DNA from: Halomicrobium salinisoli
GTDB taxonomy: Archaea > Halobacteriota > Halobacteria > Halobacteriales > Haloarculaceae
Direction of reading: 5' to 3'
NCBI RefSeq assembly: GCF_020405185.1
Contig: NZ_CP084463.1
Span: 1,798,001 to 1,862,000, forward strand
DNA: 64,000 nt
Translations under genes and position numbers: made by a program
Notes under the pieces: model-generated
Told to the model about the DNA's origin: nothing
Seen by the model: the letters and a program-made list of their open reading frames with translations, nothing else
Databases searched by the model: none
Shown here: in pieces, positions 15,423-23,774 of the stretch
How positions within the stretch are numbered: position 1 is the first letter of the stretch
Layout of the letters: every line of letters begins with the position of its first letter

Positions 15423-16273
15423 TCGATCCGGGCTTCCTCGACGAACTCGACCGGTTCGAGGCCTCGCTGGCCCACCGCACCGACGACCGCCTGCGGGGCG
15501 AGCACCGCTCGTCGGCGGTCGGCGAGGGGCTGACCTTCAGCGACTACCGCAACTACGTCCCCGGCGACGACACCCGGCTCGTCGACTGGAAGCTCTACGC
15601 GCGGACGGGCGAGCTGTACGTCAAGCAGTTCGAGGCCGAGCGCAATCTGACGGTCCACGTCCTGCTCGATTCGAGCGCGTCGATGGACGTCGGCGAGGGC
15701 GACGCCCACAAGTTCGAGTACGCGGCGAAGCTCGGGCTGGGCTACGCCGCGCTGGCGGCGGCCGACCACGCCGACTTCCGGGTGTCGCTTTTGGGCGAGC
15801 GCTTCGAGCGGATCGACGCCGGCCGCTCGGACCGGGGCGAGGTGCTGGCGCTCGTCGACCGCTGCAACGAGACGGACCCCGAGGGCGCGGTCGACTTCGA
15901 GCGGGCGCTGGCCGACTACGCGGCCACGATCGACTCGCGCTCGCTGGTGCTCGTGGCCAGCGACTTCCTCGACGACCCGGACTCGATCGAGGCGGGGCTG
16001 GACGCGCTGGCCGGCAACCACCTCGTGCTCGCCCACGTCGTCGCGCCGCGCGAGCGCGACCCGCCGGTCAGCGGCGACGTCGTGTTCGAGGCGCTGGAGC
16101 GCTCGGAGACCCTGCGGACCTACTTCGGGTCGAAGCGCCGGCGGACCTACAGGGAGCGACTGCGGGACCACGTGGCCGACGTCGAGGAGCGCGCCGAGCG
16201 GACGCGGGCGCGCCACGAGCGCGTCGACACGGACCGGCCGTTCTTCGAGGCCTTCGCCGACGTGTGGGTCTGA
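15419..16273 (+). CDS. DUF58 / vWA-like protein
   Basis: A 284-residue soluble protein closing the operon. The DUF58 signature is complete: EGLTFSDYRNYVPGDDTRLVDWK near residue 35-60, followed by FEAERNLTVHVLLDSSASM with a MIDAS-like D-x-S-x-S. DUF58 proteins accompany MoxR ATPases almost universally and probably bridge the ATPase to membrane vWA proteins. No membrane segment is present, so it should be cytoplasmic. The ending is DRPFFEAFADVWV. The start overlaps the MoxR stop by four bases. Confidence 0.9.
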   Translation: MIDPGFLDELDRFEASLAHRTDDRLRGEHRSSAVGEGLTFSDYRNYVPGDDTRLVDWKLYARTGELYVKQFEAERNLTVHVLLDSSASMDVGEGDAHKFEYAAKLGLGYAALAAADHADFRVSLLGERFERIDAGRSDRGEVLALVDRCNETDPEGAVDFERALADYAATIDSRSLVLVASDFLDDPDSIEAGLDALAGNHLVLAHVVAPRERDPPVSGDVVFEALERSETLRTYFGSKRRRTYRERLRDHVADVEERAERTRARHERVDTDRPFFEAFADVWV

Positions 16274-16297
16274 CCGGGCGCCGCCGTCGGTCGCCGC

Positions 16298-17629
16298 CTA
16301 CTCGGCGTCCTCGACGGCCCCGAGCAGCAGGTCGATCCCGAGGTCGATCTCCCGCTCGGTGGAATCCAGGGGCGGGAGCAGCCGGAGGGTCTTCTTCCCG
16401 CAGCCGAGCGTGAGCAGGCCTCGCTGGGTCCCGGCGTCGACGACGGCCTCGCGGCGTTCTTTGGTGTCGAACTCGACGGCGAGCAGCAGGCCGCGCCCGC
16501 GGACGTCGACGACGCTCTCCAGGTCGGCGGTCTCCGCGGCGAAGCGCTCGCGGAACTGGCGGCCGCGCTCGACGGCGGTGTCCATCAGGTCGTGCTCGCG
16601 GACGGCGTCGATAGTGAGCGCGCCCTGCGCGGCGGCCAGCACGTCGCCGGCGCCCCAGGTCGAGGAGAGGCGGGCGCGCTCGTCGGGGAACACGTCCGAC
16701 CGCGAGATGGTCGCCCCGACCCGGAGCCCCTTCGCGCTGGCGACGACGTCGGGTTCGATGGGGTAGTGGTCGACCGCCCACCACTCGCCGGTCCGGCCCA
16801 GGCCGGTCTGGACCTCGTCGACGACGACGGGGACGTCGTGGGTCGACGCGAGGTCGGCGACCTCCTCGACGAAGGCGTCGCTGGGGAACCGGTAGCCGCC
16901 CTCGCCCTGGACGGGTTCGAGGATCAGGTACGCGACGTCGTCGGGGTCGACGTAGCGGCGCTCCCCCTCGAGCATGCGGCGGAGCGCGGAGCCGTCCTCG
17001 ACGAAGAAGCCGCAGTCGCAGGACTCGGCGTCGCAGGTCCGGTCCGAACAGAACGGCACGTCGTGGACGCCGGCGATTTCCGGGAAGCCGCGGCGGTAGA
17101 CCTCCTTCGAGCGGTTGACCGAGAGCGCGCCGAGCGTCCGGCCGTGGAAGCCGCCCTGGAACGTGACCGCGTACTTGCCGCGAGTGTGGTCGTAGCAGAT
17201 CTTGATCGCGTTCTCGACGGCCTCGGCGCCGCTGTTCGAGAGGAAGACGGTGTCCATCCCGTAGCCCGTGATGTCCGCCAGTCGGTCCATCAGGTCCGCC
17301 GGGCCCGGAATCTCCGAGTCGCTGCCGGCGACGTAGAAGTCCTGGCCGGCGATCTTCAGCGGGTCGACGAGGTCGAACTCCGAGAGGGGCTCGAGGATCT
17401 TCGGGTTGTTGTAGCCGAGCGGCATCGCCCCGACGTGGCCGGTCCAGTCCATCAGGACGTTGCCGTCGAGGTCGGTGCAGAACGGGCCGGCGGCGGGCGC
17501 GTCCCGGTCCCAGACGAAGTCGTAGACGTACGTCGAGGGCGCGGCGTGCTCGTGGTGGTAGGAGACGAACTCCCGGGCGCGCTCCCCGGGGAACTCCTCC
17601 ACCCGCGGTTCCGCCGTGTCTCGGTCCAT
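16298..17629 (-). CDS. Class III PLP-dependent aminotransferase (4-aminobutyrate/ornithine type)
   Basis: A 443-residue fold-type I aminotransferase. The PLP lysine is in VASAKGLRVG, with VVVDEVQTGLGRTG (cofactor Asp) upstream and FLSNSGAEAVENAIK plus QGGFHGRTLGALS earlier. Class III enzymes move an amino group from omega-amino acids such as 4-aminobutyrate, ornithine or diaminobutyrate; the exact donor cannot be read. An unusual Cys-rich insert, FCSDRTCDAESCDCGFF (about residues 190-206), is absent from typical bacterial GabT and could bind a metal. It converges with the MoxR operon and is followed at 65 bases by a membrane-protein gene. No partner dehydrogenase is nearby. Confidence 0.85.
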   Translation of the reverse strand: MDRDTAEPRVEEFPGERAREFVSYHHEHAAPSTYVYDFVWDRDAPAAGPFCTDLDGNVLMDWTGHVGAMPLGYNNPKILEPLSEFDLVDPLKIAGQDFYVAGSDSEIPGPADLMDRLADITGYGMDTVFLSNSGAEAVENAIKICYDHTRGKYAVTFQGGFHGRTLGALSVNRSKEVYRRGFPEIAGVHDVPFCSDRTCDAESCDCGFFVEDGSALRRMLEGERRYVDPDDVAYLILEPVQGEGGYRFPSDAFVEEVADLASTHDVPVVVDEVQTGLGRTGEWWAVDHYPIEPDVVASAKGLRVGATISRSDVFPDERARLSSTWGAGDVLAAAQGALTIDAVREHDLMDTAVERGRQFRERFAAETADLESVVDVRGRGLLLAVEFDTKERREAVVDAGTQRGLLTLGCGKKTLRLLPPLDSTEREIDLGIDLLLGAVEDAE

Positions 17630-17694
17630 GTCCCGACGGTTCCACGTCGGGCGTCAAAGTCGTGGGGGTCGCGCTGCCGCCGGCGCTGGCGGTT

Positions 17695-18972
17695 TCAGAG
17701 CGCCGCGGCCAGCGTCACGAGCGTCGCGCCCACAAGCAGCGCGCCGCTCCAGACGGCGACCCGGTACGTGAACTCGCGGTTGGAGCTGGCGGCGGTCAGG
17801 CCGGCCTTGACGACGATGCTGGAGGCCGTCGCGACGAGGACGGCGAGGGTCGCCGTGCCGGCGCTGATACCGCCCCCGCGGTACAGGAGGACGGCGCTCG
17901 TCGTGGCGCCGGCGCTGGAGACCAGGCCAGCCAGCGCCGAGGTGACGTACAGGCCGGCGTTGCCGAACAGGCCCTGGGCGGCCGCGCCGGCGACGAGCAC
18001 GACCAGGAAGACGGCGCCGAAGACCAGGGCGTTCCGCATGGAGAAGGGGCTGTCCAGGTCCATGTCGACGGACTGGCGCCAGTCGGCGGTGTAGGCGGCG
18101 ACGGCGAGGCTCCCGAGCACCACGGCGCCCAGCGGCGCGACGGCCTCGACGAGCACGCCGCGCCGGAACGTGAACGCGACGGCGATGGCGAGGTTCCGCA
18201 CGGCCATCGCCGCGTCGGCCAGCAGGATGGCGGCGACGGCGTAGGACGTGGCCTCGGGCCGCTGGTCGACGTGGTCGAGCATCGTGCCGACGACGGCGGT
18301 CGAGGAGGCCAGCCCGCCGAAGAAGCCGGTGACGGCGATGCCCCGGCCGCCGTAGGTCTGGACCACGCCGTAGTTGACGATGCCGATGCCCGCGACGGTG
18401 ACGACCATCAGCCAGACGACGCGCAGCTCCACCTCCAGCGGGAGGCCGGCGACGGTCGTCTGCAGCGGCTCGGCGGGCAGGAGGGGGTAGACGACGAACG
18501 CGAGGATGGCGAACTCCGAGGCCGAGCGCAGCTCCGAGCGGCTCAGCCCCCACGCGAACCGGTGGAGCTCCCGCTTGAGCACGAGCAGCATCGACGACAG
18601 CACGGCCACCGTCACGCCCTCGAGGACGAACCCGCCGGCGACCAGGGCGCCGACGCCGTAGGCCACCAGCATCGAGACGGACGTGGTCAGCGCCAGCCCC
18701 TCGTGCTCGTCCTCCTCGGCCAGCAGCCCCTGGACCGCCAGCAGGACCCCCTGGACGATGACCAGCAGACCGCCGACGACCAGCAGTAGTTCGGACTCCG
18801 TGACGGTGAACACGGCCGCCAGCAGGCTGATCAGCGCGAACGTCCGGACGCCGGCGGCCTTGTGCGACCACTCGCGCTCGAAGCCGAGGAACATCCCCAG
18901 CGCGCCCGCGAGGACGATCCGCACGACGTCCGTATCCGCCGGCAGCGCAGAGAGCTGTGCTAGGTCCGACAC
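17695..18972 (-). CDS. MgtC/SapB - DUF4010 family membrane protein
   Basis: A protein of about 425 residues with some 12 predicted membrane helices. The N-terminal third carries the MgtC-like motif ALGMFLGFEREWSHKAAGVRTFALISLL; the rest matches the DUF4010 pattern (YGVVQTYGGRGIAVTGFFGGLASSTAVVG, ISAGTATLAVLVATASSIVVK). The combined architecture is widespread but its transport activity is undefined; MgtC proteins affect Mg homeostasis or ATP synthase. The GTG at 18972 (VSDLAQLSALPADT) is preferred because the extra 33 residues from an ATG at 19071 are Arg-rich and would run into the promoter of the divergent gene. Divergent with the AI-2E-type permease. Confidence 0.8.
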   Translation of the reverse strand: MSDLAQLSALPADTDVVRIVLAGALGMFLGFEREWSHKAAGVRTFALISLLAAVFTVTESELLLVVGGLLVIVQGVLLAVQGLLAEEDEHEGLALTTSVSMLVAYGVGALVAGGFVLEGVTVAVLSSMLLVLKRELHRFAWGLSRSELRSASEFAILAFVVYPLLPAEPLQTTVAGLPLEVELRVVWLMVVTVAGIGIVNYGVVQTYGGRGIAVTGFFGGLASSTAVVGTMLDHVDQRPEATSYAVAAILLADAAMAVRNLAIAVAFTFRRGVLVEAVAPLGAVVLGSLAVAAYTADWRQSVDMDLDSPFSMRNALVFGAVFLVVLVAGAAAQGLFGNAGLYVTSALAGLVSSAGATTSAVLLYRGGGISAGTATLAVLVATASSIVVKAGLTAASSNREFTYRVAVWSGALLVGATLVTLAAAL

Positions 18973-19100
18973 TGTCGGCGCTACGTAGCCGGCCCACGTA
19001 AACGGTGTCGCTGTCGGTCGCCGGCTCCCCCGGTAACGACGCGCCGCTGGACCGTCTGTGCTCCCCCGCACCTTTTAGTCGAGTGACGTGAAGCCGACCC

Positions 19101-20291
19101 ATGGTCGAGTTCGAGTTCGACGTCGACTGGGCGCGCGCCGCCTGGATCGCGTTCGGCGCCGTGCTGGTGGCGGCGCTGCTCGTGGTGGGCTACGCCTTCG
19201 TCGGGACGTTCGTCTTCGGCCTGTTCATCTACTACGCCACCCGGCGGCTCTACCGGCGCGTGCGTCGCCGGATCGGTCCCCCCAGCGTCGCCGCCGCGGC
19301 GTCGCTGCTCCTGCTCGCGCTGCCGGCGCTGGCGCTGCTGACGTACACGCTCGTCGTCGCCGTGAGCCAGCTCTCGGCGTTCGCGGAGGGTCTGAACGGC
19401 GCGTCTGACCAGCTCCAGCCGCTGCTGGACCTCGTGGGGCCGTACGCGGGGGAGGCGACCGGCTTCCCGGACCCCGCGACCGTGCTGACGGGCATCGGCG
19501 CCGGCACGATCTCGACGACGCTCGAGAGCGCCGCCGGCTACCTCGCCGTCCTCGGGGTCGGGCTGTTGCACCTGTTCGTGATGCTCGCGCTGGCGTTCTA
19601 CCTGCTGCGGGACGGCCCGCGGTTCAACCGCTGGCTCCGCAACTTCACCGACCAGCGCGGCGTCCTCGACCAGTACCTCCGCGAGGTCGATCGGAGCCTC
19701 GACAAGGTGTTCTACGGCAACATCCTCAACGCCATCATCACGGGCATCGTCGGCGCGATCACCTTCAGCCTGCTCCAGTACGCCGCTCCCACGGAGGCCG
19801 TCGCCATTCCGTACCCGGCGCTGGTCGGGCTGCTGACCGGCGTCGCCAGCCTGATCCCCGTCGTCGGAATGAAACTCGTCTACGTCCCGCTGGCCATCTA
19901 CATGGCGATCCGAGGCGTCATGACCGGCGAGGGGCTGTGGTTCGTCGGCATGTTCGCGCTGGTGGCGTTCGTCATCGTCGACACCATCCCGGACCTGCTC
20001 GTCCGGCCCTACGTCTCCGGCGGGACGCTCCACACGGGCGCGCTGATGTTCGCCTACATCCTCGGCCCGCTGATCTGGGGCTGGTACGGCATCTTCCTGG
20101 GACCGATGCTGCTGGTGCTCGTGGTCCACTTCGCGCGTATCGTCGCCCCCGAGCTGCTCTCGCACGAGCCGATCAGACCCTACGCGGTCGACCCGGGAGT
20201 GCTCGGCCCGGGCGAAACAGATGGGCCGGCGGACGCGACCGGCGCCGGAACGGCTCCCGACGGGTCGGGCGAGACCTCGCCGGACCGGTAG
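19101..20291 (+). CDS. AI-2E family (PerM-like) transporter
   Basis: A 396-residue protein with about eight membrane helices, typical of the AI-2E/UPF0118 exporter family: paired helices at the N-terminus (15-50), a soluble-looking loop with SQLSAFAEGLNGASDQLQPLLD, then the conserved block FYLLRDGPRF and the DRSLDKVFYGNILNAIITG region, and the C-terminal set with DLLVRPYVSGG. Family members export small molecules or act in Na/H exchange; the substrate is unknown here. The last 40 residues are hydrophilic Gly/Asp/Pro-rich. A TATA-like TTTTAGTC at 19073-19080 lies 21-28 bases upstream. Confidence 0.87.
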   Translation: MVEFEFDVDWARAAWIAFGAVLVAALLVVGYAFVGTFVFGLFIYYATRRLYRRVRRRIGPPSVAAAASLLLLALPALALLTYTLVVAVSQLSAFAEGLNGASDQLQPLLDLVGPYAGEATGFPDPATVLTGIGAGTISTTLESAAGYLAVLGVGLLHLFVMLALAFYLLRDGPRFNRWLRNFTDQRGVLDQYLREVDRSLDKVFYGNILNAIITGIVGAITFSLLQYAAPTEAVAIPYPALVGLLTGVASLIPVVGMKLVYVPLAIYMAIRGVMTGEGLWFVGMFALVAFVIVDTIPDLLVRPYVSGGTLHTGALMFAYILGPLIWGWYGIFLGPMLLVLVVHFARIVAPELLSHEPIRPYAVDPGVLGPGETDGPADATGAGTAPDGSGETSPDR

Positions 20292-20366
20292 CGGTCGAAC
20301 GCACCGGATCCGCTCGACGGGAACGGCGGGCCCGACGACGCGCGACCGGTCCGACTGCCGCGGCGG

Positions 20367-20654
20367 TCAGGCCTCGTTCTCGGCGTCGACGTACTGGTCC
20401 TCCCACTCGCGGCGCGCCTCGATCTCACGGCGGCCGCGACGGGTCAGCGTGTAGAAGTTCGTCCGGCGGTCGCGCTGGCCCTTCTCGACGAGCCCCTTCT
20501 CGACGAGCGTGTCCAGGTTGGGGTAGAGGCGCCCGTGGTGGATTTCCTTCTCGTAGTAGTCTTCCAGCTCTTCTTTGATCGCCAGCCCGTGTGGTTCCTC
20601 CCGGCCCGCGATGACGTACAGGAGGTCCCGCTGGAAGCCTGTCAGGTCGTACAT
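20367..20654 (-). CDS. PadR-family transcriptional regulator
   Basis: A 95-residue winged-helix DNA-binding protein. The PadR core is clear: FQRDLLYVIAGREEPHGLAIKEELE, GRLYPNLDTLVEKGLVEKG, then NFYTLTRRGRREI. PadR proteins repress genes for efflux, phenolic-acid metabolism or division and usually regulate themselves. This is the short form without a long C-terminal dimerisation helix. It is convergent with the AI-2E-type transporter, whose regulation is a possible but unproven role. An AT-rich box lies at 20692-20701, about 40 bases upstream of the start. Confidence 0.9.
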   Translation of the reverse strand: MYDLTGFQRDLLYVIAGREEPHGLAIKEELEDYYEKEIHHGRLYPNLDTLVEKGLVEKGQRDRRTNFYTLTRRGRREIEARREWEDQYVDAENEA

Positions 20655-20691
20655 CGGTAAAGTCTATTCGTACTGTTATTGTCGTAATCGC

Positions 20692-20701
20692 ATAAATATA
20701 T
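20692..20701 (-). promoter_or_regulatory. TATA-like box of the PadR gene
   Basis: On the minus strand the box reads ATATATTTAT and lies 38-47 bases before the ATG, predicting a leader of roughly 10-20 bases. The AT-rich flank (GTTATTGTCGTAATCG on the plus strand) may include an autoregulatory site. Confidence 0.45.
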
Positions 20702-21135
20702 CGCATCGCCCGTATCGGGGACCGGACCGCCTGACGAAGCCCGTACGTGGACGTTCAATACCAGTAAACTAATTGATGTGTCGGTCGTCCGAATCCAGTC
20801 ATCTAGCTATCACGACTGCAATATGATACCTTTCGGACCCGGGTCGCCCCTCGCTGCTCGCGCCGGCGACCGATCGGTCGACGCCGTCCGTCTCCCCGCG
20901 GCCGCTGGCGCCGTCGCCGACGGCTGGCGCTCCGTAGATTCCCGCTCCGACCGGATGCCGAGTCGCGCCGGGGGCCGGCGAGTGAGTCGGACGGCCGAAC
21001 GAACCGAGAGCCGAGGACAGCGGGCCCGGAGCGACCGCACCGCCGACGGCTCACCGGACAGGCGTCGACGGCGGGCGCCGACCGGCGTCGGTGGCGAGCC
21101 CACGGCTACGAGACGTCGCGTCGAAAGCAAGTGGA

Positions 21136-21219
21136 AAACGGCCGCGCGGAAAAGTGCGCGGCCGTTTGCCGCCCTGAATTGGTCCCCGCTGACGCTTCGG
21201 CCCTCCAAGCGAAGCGTCA
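21136..21219. repeat. Two adjacent perfect hairpins
   Basis: First hairpin: a 12-bp perfect stem (AAACGGCCGCGC at 21136-21147 with its complement at 21156-21167) and an 8-base loop. Second hairpin: a 10-bp perfect stem (TGACGCTTCG at 21190-21199 with 21210-21219) and a 10-base loop. They lie between a minus-strand promoter and a plus-strand gene, so they are not simple terminators of either neighbour. Confidence 0.6.
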
Positions 21220-21355
21220 CGTGAACGGTGGGCTCAGATCCACTTAAATGTACCGGCCGCTGTCGATTCCCGGCCGTTCGGCCGTCGCTGACCGGCGTCT
21301 CGTCGCCGGGCCCCGTCACGGAATTGACTTGTGGCGTCGCCACTGACGGTGGACT

Positions 21356-22072
21356 ATGAAGGTCCGCGGGCACCGCGAGTGCAAGGACTGCGGGACGCGG
21401 TGGTCCTACTACGACACGGGGAGCGTCGTCTGTCCGGACTGCGGGAGCATGCACAGCGTGGGCGTCGACGAGCGGACCCGCCACACCGACGCGCCCGCCA
21501 CGTTCGACCTGACGCCGGTGCGGGGCCGCATCGACGAGGACCCGCTGCGGCGGGTCGCCGAGGACGCCGCCGAGCGGGCGGCCGAGTACGTCCGCAAGCG
21601 CGGGTTCGTCGACGCCGGCGACCTCCGGCCCCTCGACGAGACGTTCGTGGCCGCGGCGCTGGTCCGCCACGTCGGCGGCGAGTTCGCGCGCGGCCTCCAG
21701 CACGGCGACGCGGAGGAGCTGTACTTCCTGTCGCTGCTCCGCGACGCCGACGGCGGCGAGCGCCCGCCCGCCGAGGAGGTCCCCGAGTCGCTGTGGTCGC
21801 CCCACGGCCTCGGGCTGGCCGCCGCCGTCGAGGCCTACCAGCGCGACCTCCGGACGTACCTGGACGACCACCCGGACGAACACGCCCGCCGGCTGTCCGG
21901 CCGGGTCCGCGACCACCGCAAACGGATGGAGGCGCTGGACGGCGACGTGCCGCCCCGCGACGCCGAGCGGCTCCTCCACGCCGTCCGCGACGTCGGGAAG
22001 TACGTCGCCGAGGGCGACGAGAGCGCGCTCGTGACGGCGGACAACTGGCTGGAAGGGCTCGAAAACGACTGA
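21356..22072 (+). CDS. Zinc-ribbon protein of unknown function
   Basis: A 238-residue protein beginning with a TFIIB-type zinc ribbon: Cys9 and Cys12 in HRECKDCGTRWSYY and Cys24-x-x-Cys27 in VVCPDCGS. The remaining 190 residues are helical and acidic with no membrane segment and no catalytic motif (PLRRVAEDAAERAAEYVRKRG, VRDHRKRMEALDGD, LLHAVRDVGKYVAEGD). It resembles a haloarchaea-restricted family. Zinc ribbons often bind nucleic acid or a partner protein, but neither can be shown. It converges on folD with 30 bases between stops. Confidence 0.75.
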   Translation: MKVRGHRECKDCGTRWSYYDTGSVVCPDCGSMHSVGVDERTRHTDAPATFDLTPVRGRIDEDPLRRVAEDAAERAAEYVRKRGFVDAGDLRPLDETFVAAALVRHVGGEFARGLQHGDAEELYFLSLLRDADGGERPPAEEVPESLWSPHGLGLAAAVEAYQRDLRTYLDDHPDEHARRLSGRVRDHRKRMEALDGDVPPRDAERLLHAVRDVGKYVAEGDESALVTADNWLEGLEND

Positions 22073-22102
22073 GAGTCGGCGGTGTCGGACGTCAGAAGAT
22101 CG

Positions 22103-22996
22103 TCAGGGCAGCTCGACGTCGACGCCGTGCTGGAGGCCGGTCGCCTTGACCGTGTTGTACAGCAGCATCGCACGGGTCATCGGGCCGACGCCGCCGGGGA
22201 CGGGCGTGATGGCGCCCGCCACTTCCTTCGCGCTCTCGAAGTCGACGTCGCCGACCAGCTCGTAGCCCTTCTCGTTGTCGGCGTCGACGCGGTTGACGCC
22301 GACGTCGATGACGGTCGCGCCCTCGGCGATCATGTCGCCGTCGATCATCTCCGGGACGCCCGCCGCGGCGACCACGACGTCCGCGTCGCCGGTCTTCGCG
22401 GCGAGGTCGTCGGTGCGGGAGTGACACACCGTCACCGTCGCGTTGCCGTCGTCGGCCTTCTGGAGCAGGAGGTTGGCCATCGGCTTGCCGACGATGTCAG
22501 ACCGGCCGACGACGACGGCGTCCTTCCCCTCGGTGTCGACGCCGGCGGCGGAAAGCAGCTTCTGGACGCCGTGGGGCGTGCAGGGCCGGAAGCGCGCCTC
22601 GCCGGCGACGAGCCTGCCGACGTTCTCCGGGTGGAAGCCGTCGACGTCCTTCAGCGGGTCGATGCGCTCCAGAACGGCCCGGTCGTCGACGTGGTCCGGC
22701 ACGGGCATCTGGACGAGGATCCCGTTGACCGACTCGTCGGCGTTGAGGTCGTCGATGGTGTCGAACAGCTCGTCGGCGGGCGCGTCGGGGTCGATTTCGA
22801 CGTCCAGCGCCTCGATGCCGACCTCCTCGCAGTCGTCCTGCTTCATCGAGACGTACGTCTCGCTGGCGGGGTCGTCGCTCATCAGTACCGTCGCCAGCGT
22901 CGGTCGGTGGCCGGCGTCGGCCAGCGCGTCGATCGAGTCGACGAGGTCGTCGCGGATCGACTGGGCGACCTCGTTGCCGTCGATGATTTCGGTCAT
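22103..22996 (-). CDS. folD: Methylenetetrahydrofolate dehydrogenase / cyclohydrolase FolD
   Basis: A 297-residue bifunctional cytosolic enzyme interconverting 5,10-methylene-, methenyl- and 10-formyl-tetrahydrofolate using NADP. Catalytic motifs are SETYVSMKQDDCEEVGI with the key Tyr and Lys, VNGILVQMPVPDHVD, and the Rossmann signature VVVGRSDIVGKPMANLLL, with the C-terminal TPVPGGVGPMTRAMLL. The ATG at 22996 (MTEIIDGNEV) is immediately preceded by an in-frame GTG. TTTTTACAG-like sequence on the minus strand at 23020-23027 sits at leaderless TATA spacing. With glyA 800 bp away on the same strand it forms the one-carbon neighbourhood. Confidence 0.95.
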   Translation of the reverse strand: MTEIIDGNEVAQSIRDDLVDSIDALADAGHRPTLATVLMSDDPASETYVSMKQDDCEEVGIEALDVEIDPDAPADELFDTIDDLNADESVNGILVQMPVPDHVDDRAVLERIDPLKDVDGFHPENVGRLVAGEARFRPCTPHGVQKLLSAAGVDTEGKDAVVVGRSDIVGKPMANLLLQKADDGNATVTVCHSRTDDLAAKTGDADVVVAAAGVPEMIDGDMIAEGATVIDVGVNRVDADNEKGYELVGDVDFESAKEVAGAITPVPGGVGPMTRAMLLYNTVKATGLQHGVDVELP

Positions 22997-23102
22997 CACG
23001 TAGACGGGCGCGTCCGGGCTGTAAAAACGTCACCATGACACTGTCGACACAGTCGGGAACTCGCGGCGGCGGCTTCGGACGGCGTCGGCGCGCCCCCTGC
23101 CC

Positions 23103-23699
23103 TCAGGGACAGGACTCGTCGGCGAAGTCGTCGGGCTCCGCGCCCTGCCTGACCGCGCTCGTCGCGCCGCCGGGCAGCGAGACGAGCATCGCCTGCCCCC
23201 CGTACTCGTGGGTCTGGTCGTGGCCGCGGACGGCGACGCAGGACGTCCCGTCCGGGACCGAGACGGTCGCCGAGCGAGTGAACTCCTGCGTCCCGTGTGC
23301 GTGGGCGAGGTCACGGCGACCCAGTTGCTCACCGTCGAGGGTCTCGACCTGCCACCAGTTCGCGTAGCCGTCCTCGCCCTCGTCGTCGTGATAGAGGGTC
23401 ACGTCGAAGCGGTACTCGCCGCCGCCCTCGTCGCCGACCGCGACGCCGACGACGTTGGCCTCGCGGAGGTCAAGCGCGGGCGTCGGCGAGGAGGGGCCGC
23501 CGTCCGTCGTCGCGGTGGTTTCAGTCGACTCGGCGGTCGGGGTGCCGTCCTCCGTGGCGGCAGTCGGGGTTGCCGACGCGTCTCCGGACGAGTCCGGTCC
23601 GGCGTCGTCGGTCGCCGCGCCGTCGCCGGAGCCACCGCACCCCGCCAGCGCGGCGGTCGCCGCTGCGAGTCCGGCCAGGAAGTGTCGCCTGTCGGTCAC
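23103..23699 (-). CDS. Tat-dependent lipoprotein of unknown function
   Basis: A 198-residue exported protein. The signal contains RR at residues 4-5 (DRRHFLAGLAA), a short hydrophobic core and the lipobox ALAGC with Cys21, so it should be lipid-anchored outside the membrane. A Thr/Ser/Asp/Ala-rich linker (about 25-75) is followed by a beta-sandwich-like domain (about 75-198: VVGVAVGDEGGGEYRFDVTLYHDD, WWQVETLDG, CVAVRGHDQTHEYGG). This last His-rich segment and a pair of Cys (C157 region and the Cys near the end) could bind metal or form a disulfide. It sits between folD and glyA but has no evident link to them. Confidence 0.8.
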   Translation of the reverse strand: MTDRRHFLAGLAAATAALAGCGGSGDGAATDDAGPDSSGDASATPTAATEDGTPTAESTETTATTDGGPSSPTPALDLREANVVGVAVGDEGGGEYRFDVTLYHDDEGEDGYANWWQVETLDGEQLGRRDLAHAHGTQEFTRSATVSVPDGTSCVAVRGHDQTHEYGGQAMLVSLPGGATSAVRQGAEPDDFADESCP

Positions 23700-23774
23700 G
23701 TATGGTGCGACGCGTCGGCGCTGTAAAAAGTTACGTCGGCGGTCGGTCGCTGCCGTCCGCCGTCGGTCGGCGAT

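Larger units (their letters stand above)
20655..21355. other. Long intergenic region with two strong hairpins
   Basis: About 700 bases without a believable gene; the open frames here are Arg-rich on both strands and lack conserved pattern. It holds a TATA-like box for the PadR gene (RC of CATAAATATA, 20691-20700), an AT-rich tract at about 20755-20830, two consecutive hairpins at 21136-21219, and a shared repeat core GGTCCCCGCTGACGCTTCG at 21181-21199. CGGAATTGACTTGTGG at 21319-21334 is a weak promoter candidate for the next gene. Confidence 0.5.

Noticed and set aside
20778..21224. A 148-codon plus-strand frame in the gap before the zinc-ribbon gene
   Set aside because: Arg/Ser/Ala-rich, crosses two hairpins and ends within the second hairpin region; no homologue-like pattern.
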